Positions 5,579 through 9,461 of a stretch of 9,461 nt of DNA are shown here, piece by piece. The notes beneath the pieces are model-generated. The model worked only from the letters and a program-made list of their open reading frames with translations, was not told where the DNA came from and searched no databases. Within the stretch, counting starts at the first letter, position 1; each line of letters opens with the position of its first letter. The translations under genes and the position numbers were made by a program. The DNA comes from Gammaproteobacteria bacterium (GTDB taxonomy: Bacteria; Pseudomonadota; Gammaproteobacteria; J044), in NCBI GenBank assembly GCA_026995955.1, contig JALWNJ010000406.1:1-9461 (forward strand), written 5' to 3'.

Positions 5579-8251
5579 ATGGCCAGTGACATCAGCCAGG
5601 TCGTCAACGACCCGGATCCGACCGAAACCGAGGAATGGATCGAGGCCCTGCGGGCGGTGATCCAGCACGAGGGCCCGGAGCGGGCGCACTTCCTCGTGGA
5701 GCAGCTCATCGACGAGGCGCGCCGCTCGGGCGTCAACCTGCCCTATGCGGCGACCACCGCCTATGTGAACACCATCCCGCCGCATCTGGAGCCGCCGCTG
5801 CCCGGCGACCCGACGCTGGAGCAGCGCATCCGCGCCATTATCCGCTGGAACGCGGTGGCCATGGTGGTCAAGGCCAATCGCAAGAGCAGCGAGCTGGGCG
5901 GCCACATTGCCACCTTCGCCTCCATCGCCACGCTGTACGACGTCGGCTTCAACCACTTCTGGCGCGCGCCCACCCACGAGCACGGCGGTGACCTGATCTA
6001 CTTCCAGGGCCATTCCTCGCCCGGCATCTATGCCCGCGCCTATGTCGAGGGGCGCCTCGACGAGGAGCAGCTCGATCACTTCCGCCAGGAGGTGGACGGC
6101 AAGGGGCTGCCCTCCTATCCGCACCCGCGGCTGATGCCGGACTTCTGGCAGTTCCCCACCGTGTCCATGGGCCTGGGGCCGATCCAGTCCATCTACCAGG
6201 CACGCTTCATGAAGTACATGGAGCACCGCGGCCTGGCCAAGACCGAGGGGCGCAAGGTGTGGTGCTTCATCGGCGACGGCGAGACCGACGAGCCGGAGAC
6301 CCTGGGCGCCATCACCCGCGCCGGCAACGAGCAGCTCGACAACCTCATCTGGGTGGTCAACTGCAACCTGCAGCGCCTCGATGGCCCGGTGCGCGGCAAC
6401 GGCAAGATCATCCAGGAGCTGGAGGGCATCTTCCGTGGCGCCGGCTGGAACGTGATCAAGGTCATCTGGGGGTCCTACTGGGATCCGCTGCTGGCGCGCG
6501 ACCACAAGGGCCTGCTGCGCAAGCGCATGATGGAGGCCGTCGACGGCGACTACCAGAACTACAAGTCCAAGGACGGCGCCTATGTGCGCGAGCACTTCTT
6601 CGGCAAGTATCCGGAGCTGAAGGAGATGGTGGCCAACATGTCGGATGCCGACATCTGGCGCCTGAACCGCGGCGGCCACGACCCGCACAAGGTCTATGCC
6701 GCCTACGACGCCGCCATGAAGCACAAGGGCCAGCCCACCGTGATCCTGGCCAAGACGGTCAAGGGCTATGGCCTGGGGGCCGCCGGTGGCGAGGCGCAGA
6801 TGGGCGCGCACCAGAAGAAGAAGATCGACGACGAGGCGCTGCTGGCCTTCCGCGACCGCTTCCACATCCCGCTCTCCGACGAGGACGTGAAGCAGCTGCG
6901 CTACTACCGCCCGGCCGAGGACAGCCCGGAGATGAAGTACCTGCGCGAGCGCCGCGAGGCGCTGGGCGGCTACGTCCCGGTGCGCAAGAACCTAGCCGCG
7001 CCGCTGGAGATCCCGGCGCTGTCTGCCTTCCAGCCGCTGCTGGAGGGCTCGGGCGACCGCGAGATGTCCACCACCATGGCCTTCGTGCGCCTGCTCACCC
7101 TGCTCACGCGCGACAAGAAGATCGGCAAGTACATCGTGCCCATCGTCCCCGACGAGGCGCGCACCTTCGGCATGGAGGGCATGTTCCGCCAGCTCGGCAT
7201 CTACAGCGCCGTGGGTCAGCTCTACGTGCCGCAGGACAAGGACCAGGTGATGTTCTACAAGGAGGACAAGTCCGGCCAGATCCTGGAGGAAGGGATCAAC
7301 GAGGCCGGGGCCTTCTCGTCCTGGATTGCCGCCGGCACCGCCTACAGCAACCACGGCGTCAACATGGTGCCGTTCTACATCTTCTATTCCATGTTCGGCT
7401 TCCAGCGCATCGGCGATCTCGCCTGGCTGGCCGGCGACATCCAGGCGCGCGGCTTCCTGCTCGGCGCCACCGCCGGGCGCACCACCCTGGCCGGCGAGGG
7501 CCTGCAGCACGACGACGGCCACAGCCACATCCTGGCCAGCACCATTCCGAGCTGCATCAGCTACGACCCGACCTTCGCCTACGAGTTGGCGGTGATCGTG
7601 CAGGAAGGCCTGCGCCGCATGTTCAAGGAGCAGGAGAACGTCTTCTACTACATCACGGTGATGAACGAGAACTACCCCCAGCCGGCCATGCCGAAGGGGG
7701 TGGAGAAGGGCATCATCAAGGGCATGTACCTGTTCCGCAGCGGCGGCAAGAAGAAGCGCAAGGTGCAGCTGCTGGGCTCCGGTACCATCCTGCGCGAGGT
7801 CATCGCCGCGGCCGACCTGCTGGCCGAGGACTGGGGCGTGGACAGCGACATCTGGAGCGTGCCGAGCTTCACCGAGCTGCGGCGCGAGGCACTCTCCATC
7901 GACCGCTGGAACCGCCTGCACCCGCTGGAGGACGCCCGCGTGCCCTATGTCACCCAGTGCCTCAAGGGGCGCCGTGGCCCGGCCATTGCCGCCACCGACT
8001 ACATGAAGGCCTTCGCCGACCAGATCCGCGAGTGGGTGCCGATGCGCTACGAGGTGCTGGGCACCGACGGCTACGGCCGTTCCGACATGCGCGTGAACCT
8101 GCGCCGTCACTTCGAGGTCAACCGCTACCATGTGGTGGTGGCCGCGCTCAAGGCGCTGGCCGACGAGGGCAACCTGCCGGCCGGCAAGGTGGACGATGCC
8201 ATCCGCAAGTACGGCATCGACACCGAGCGTCCCGATCCGCAGTACCTGTGA
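5579..8251 (+). CDS. aceE: Pyruvate dehydrogenase E1 component, homodimeric type (AceE)
   Basis: AceE decarboxylates pyruvate on thiamine diphosphate and passes the acetyl group to the lipoyl domain of AceF, in the cytoplasmic pyruvate dehydrogenase complex. The 890-residue length is close to E. coli AceE (887). The thiamine diphosphate motif is GDGETDEPE (232-240) ending in NCN (261-263). Active-site segments seen are [11 protein letters not shown] with His145, the mobile loop GAHQKKK with His411, INEAGA with Glu575, and [10 protein letters not shown] with His644. The N-terminal region (1-55), which in E. coli binds E2, is present, and the C-terminal domain ([11 protein letters not shown] through TDGYGRSD) is intact. 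A basic cluster KKKRK sits at 724-728. The large open frames antisense or out of frame to this gene are shadows. The aceF start is only 10 nt after the stop, so the two form an operon. No PdhR-type regulator gene is next to it in this window. Confidence 0.97.
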   Translation: MASDISQVVNDPDPTETEEWIEALRAVIQHEGPERAHFLVEQLIDEARRSGVNLPYAATTAYVNTIPPHLEPPLPGDPTLEQRIRAIIRWNAVAMVVKANRKSSELGGHIATFASIATLYDVGFNHFWRAPTHEHGGDLIYFQGHSSPGIYARAYVEGRLDEEQLDHFRQEVDGKGLPSYPHPRLMPDFWQFPTVSMGLGPIQSIYQARFMKYMEHRGLAKTEGRKVWCFIGDGETDEPETLGAITRAGNEQLDNLIWVVNCNLQRLDGPVRGNGKIIQELEGIFRGAGWNVIKVIWGSYWDPLLARDHKGLLRKRMMEAVDGDYQNYKSKDGAYVREHFFGKYPELKEMVANMSDADIWRLNRGGHDPHKVYAAYDAAMKHKGQPTVILAKTVKGYGLGAAGGEAQMGAHQKKKIDDEALLAFRDRFHIPLSDEDVKQLRYYRPAEDSPEMKYLRERREALGGYVPVRKNLAAPLEIPALSAFQPLLEGSGDREMSTTMAFVRLLTLLTRDKKIGKYIVPIVPDEARTFGMEGMFRQLGIYSAVGQLYVPQDKDQVMFYKEDKSGQILEEGINEAGAFSSWIAAGTAYSNHGVNMVPFYIFYSMFGFQRIGDLAWLAGDIQARGFLLGATAGRTTLAGEGLQHDDGHSHILASTIPSCISYDPTFAYELAVIVQEGLRRMFKEQENVFYYITVMNENYPQPAMPKGVEKGIIKGMYLFRSGGKKKRKVQLLGSGTILREVIAAADLLAEDWGVDSDIWSVPSFTELRREALSIDRWNRLHPLEDARVPYVTQCLKGRRGPAIAATDYMKAFADQIREWVPMRYEVLGTDGYGRSDMRVNLRRHFEVNRYHVVVAALKALADEGNLPAGKVDDAIRKYGIDTERPDPQYL

Positions 8252-8254
8252 GGG
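8250..8254 (+). promoter_or_regulatory. aceF: aceF ribosome binding site overlapping the aceE stop
   Basis: GAGGG begins in the aceE TGA and lies 7 nt before ATG 8262, an arrangement that couples aceF translation to the end of aceE. Confidence 0.6.
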
Positions 8255-8261
8255 CCAGAGC

Positions 8262-9461
8262 ATGAGCGTGAAGGAAATCCGAGTACCCGACATCGGTGAC
8301 TTCAAGGATGTCGAGGTCATCGAGGTGCTGGTCTCACCCGGCGACCACATTCAGCCCGATGACTCCCTGATCACCGTCGAGTCCGACAAGGCCTCGATGG
8401 AGATCCCGGCGCCGGAGGGCGGCGTGGTCAAGGCAGTGAAGGTCCAGGTCGGCGATCGCGTCAACGAGGGCGACCTGCTGCTGCTGCTGGAGCCGGCCGA
8501 GGGCGTGGCGGAAAGCGCGGCACCGGTGGCAGAGGCGCCAGGCGCGCCGGAGGCGCCCGCCAAGGAGGCCGACGCGCCCGCCGCCGAACCGGCCCCGGCG
8601 CCGAAAGCCCCCGATGCGCCCATCCCCGAGATTCCCAAGCCGGCGCCGCCGCCGGCCGGCACGGTGGACGAGGCCGGCTTCCGCCTAGCTCATGCCAGCC
8701 CGGCGGTGCGCCGCTTCGCCCGCGAGCTGGGGGTGGACCTGTCGCGGGTGCAGGGAACCGGGCCCAAGGGCCGCATCCTCAAGGAAGACGTGCAGAACTT
8801 CGTCAAGCAGGCGCTGTCTTCCGGCGCCCCTGCAGCGGCACCGGCCGCAGGTGGCGCGCCGCTGGGCGTGGCACCGATGCCGGAGATCGACTTCTCCCAG
8901 TTCGGCGAGATCGAGACGCAGAAGCTCACTCGCATCAATCGCCTCACCGGCGAGTTCCTGCACCGCAACTGGGTGCACATCCCGCATGTCACCCAGTTCG
9001 ACGAGGCCGACATCACCGAACTCGAGGCCTTCCGCAAGCAGCTCAATGCCGAGTACAGCGACCAGGGCATCAAGATCACGCCACTGGCCTTCATCATGAA
9101 GGCGGTGGTGGCCGCGCTGAAGCGCCATCCGCGCTTCAACAGTTCGCTGGCGCCGAACGGCGAGGAACTGATCCTCAAGAAGTACTTCCACATCGGCGTG
9201 GCGGTGGACACCCCCAACGGGCTGGTAGTGCCGGTGATCCGCGATGTGGACCAGAAGTCCATCATCGAGCTGTCCACCGAGCTGCGCGAGGTGGCCGGCA
9301 AGGCGCGCAAGGGCCAGCTCGGCCCGGCCGACATGAGCGGCGGCTGTTTCACCATCTCCAGCCTCGGCGGCATTGGCGGCACGGCCTTCACGCCCATCGT
9401 CAACGCCCCCGAAGTGGCCATCCTCGGCGTCTCGCGTTCCGACACCAGGCCGGTGTGGAAT
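8262..9461 (+). CDS. aceF: Dihydrolipoamide acetyltransferase E2 (AceF), 3' end cut by window
   Basis: E2 forms the core of pyruvate dehydrogenase: it accepts the acetyl group from E1 on a swinging lipoyl arm and transfers it to coenzyme A. The frame is open for 400 codons to the right edge. There is one lipoyl domain (about 2-77) with the modified lysine at Lys43 (VESDKASME). Its C-terminal strand includes a run of five Leu, each coded by CTG. A flexible Ala/Pro/Glu linker (78-134) follows, then the E1/E3-binding domain (142-181, [16 protein letters not shown] to GRILKEDV), a second Ala/Gly linker, and the catalytic acetyltransferase domain from about 207 ([52 protein letters not shown]). 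The catalytic HxxxDG motif should lie just beyond the edge; 30-45 residues are probably missing. E. coli AceF has three lipoyl domains, whereas single-domain forms occur elsewhere. Confidence 0.96.
   Translation, partial: MSVKEIRVPDIGDFKDVEVIEVLVSPGDHIQPDDSLITVESDKASMEIPAPEGGVVKAVKVQVGDRVNEGDLLLLLEPAEGVAESAAPVAEAPGAPEAPAKEADAPAAEPAPAPKAPDAPIPEIPKPAPPPAGTVDEAGFRLAHASPAVRRFARELGVDLSRVQGTGPKGRILKEDVQNFVKQALSSGAPAAAPAAGGAPLGVAPMPEIDFSQFGEIETQKLTRINRLTGEFLHRNWVHIPHVTQFDEADITELEAFRKQLNAEYSDQGIKITPLAFIMKAVVAALKRHPRFNSSLAPNGEELILKKYFHIGVAVDTPNGLVVPVIRDVDQKSIIELSTELREVAGKARKGQLGPADMSGGCFTISSLGGIGGTAFTPIVNAPEVAILGVSRSDTRPVWN

Noticed and set aside
5522..6865. 447-codon minus-strand open frame over aceE
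   Set aside because: His/Val/Ala/Leu-rich shadow of aceE codons; the sense frame is an unmistakable E1.
6259..8265. 668-codon plus-strand frame within aceE
   Set aside because: Arg/Ala/Gly/His-rich shifted reading of aceE. aceE itself reads through without any frameshift.
6992..8350. 452-codon minus-strand frame antisense to the aceE 3' half
   Set aside because: Shadow frame with no domain and no ribosome binding site; it crosses the aceE/aceF junction.

Overview
The window is high-GC bacterial chromosome, most likely from a gammaproteobacterium. PyrC is of the class II, E. coli-like type ([21 protein letters not shown]), AceE is the long homodimeric E1 typical of Gamma- and Betaproteobacteria, and FxsA and a DUF1499 protein are also present. 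I cannot name a genus; a Chromatiales/Ectothiorhodospiraceae-like organism is only a guess. Most genes are close-packed, with ATGA/GTGA/TGATG junctions.

Layout. (1) Minus strand, 2884 down to 1: a secreted thioredoxin-fold protein, a TolC-family outer-membrane efflux protein and the N-terminus of a HlyD-type periplasmic adaptor form an operon in which each start overlaps the previous stop. The adaptor frame then runs, without a stop, into a glutamine-rich coiled coil whose base composition and codon use differ sharply from the rest of the window. The break lies at about 727-756. I read positions 1 to about 740 as probably foreign sequence, either an assembly chimera or, less likely, a recent recombination. 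(2) Plus strand, 3042-3548: fxsA, divergent from the thioredoxin gene and convergently overlapping the next gene by 59 bp. (3) Minus strand, 5326 down to 3490: pyrC (dihydroorotase), a degenerate receiver-like protein and a DUF1499 protein, each stop overlapping the next start. (4) 5327-5578: a divergent regulatory region, AT-rich in its middle, with a good sigma70-type promoter facing aceE, a weaker one facing pyrC, and two overlapping inverted repeats. (5) Plus strand, 5579 to the right edge: aceE and aceF, the E1 and E2 subunits of pyruvate dehydrogenase. aceF is cut by the window end about 30-45 codons before its expected stop.

Functionally, the right half is central metabolism (acetyl-CoA entry and pyrimidine synthesis). 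The left half is an envelope or efflux operon with a periplasmic thiol protein. I found no new defence or mobile system, no RNA gene, no CRISPR and no insertion sequence. The points most worth checking are the composition break inside the adaptor gene, the pseudo-receiver encoded after pyrC, and the repeats overlapping the aceE promoter.
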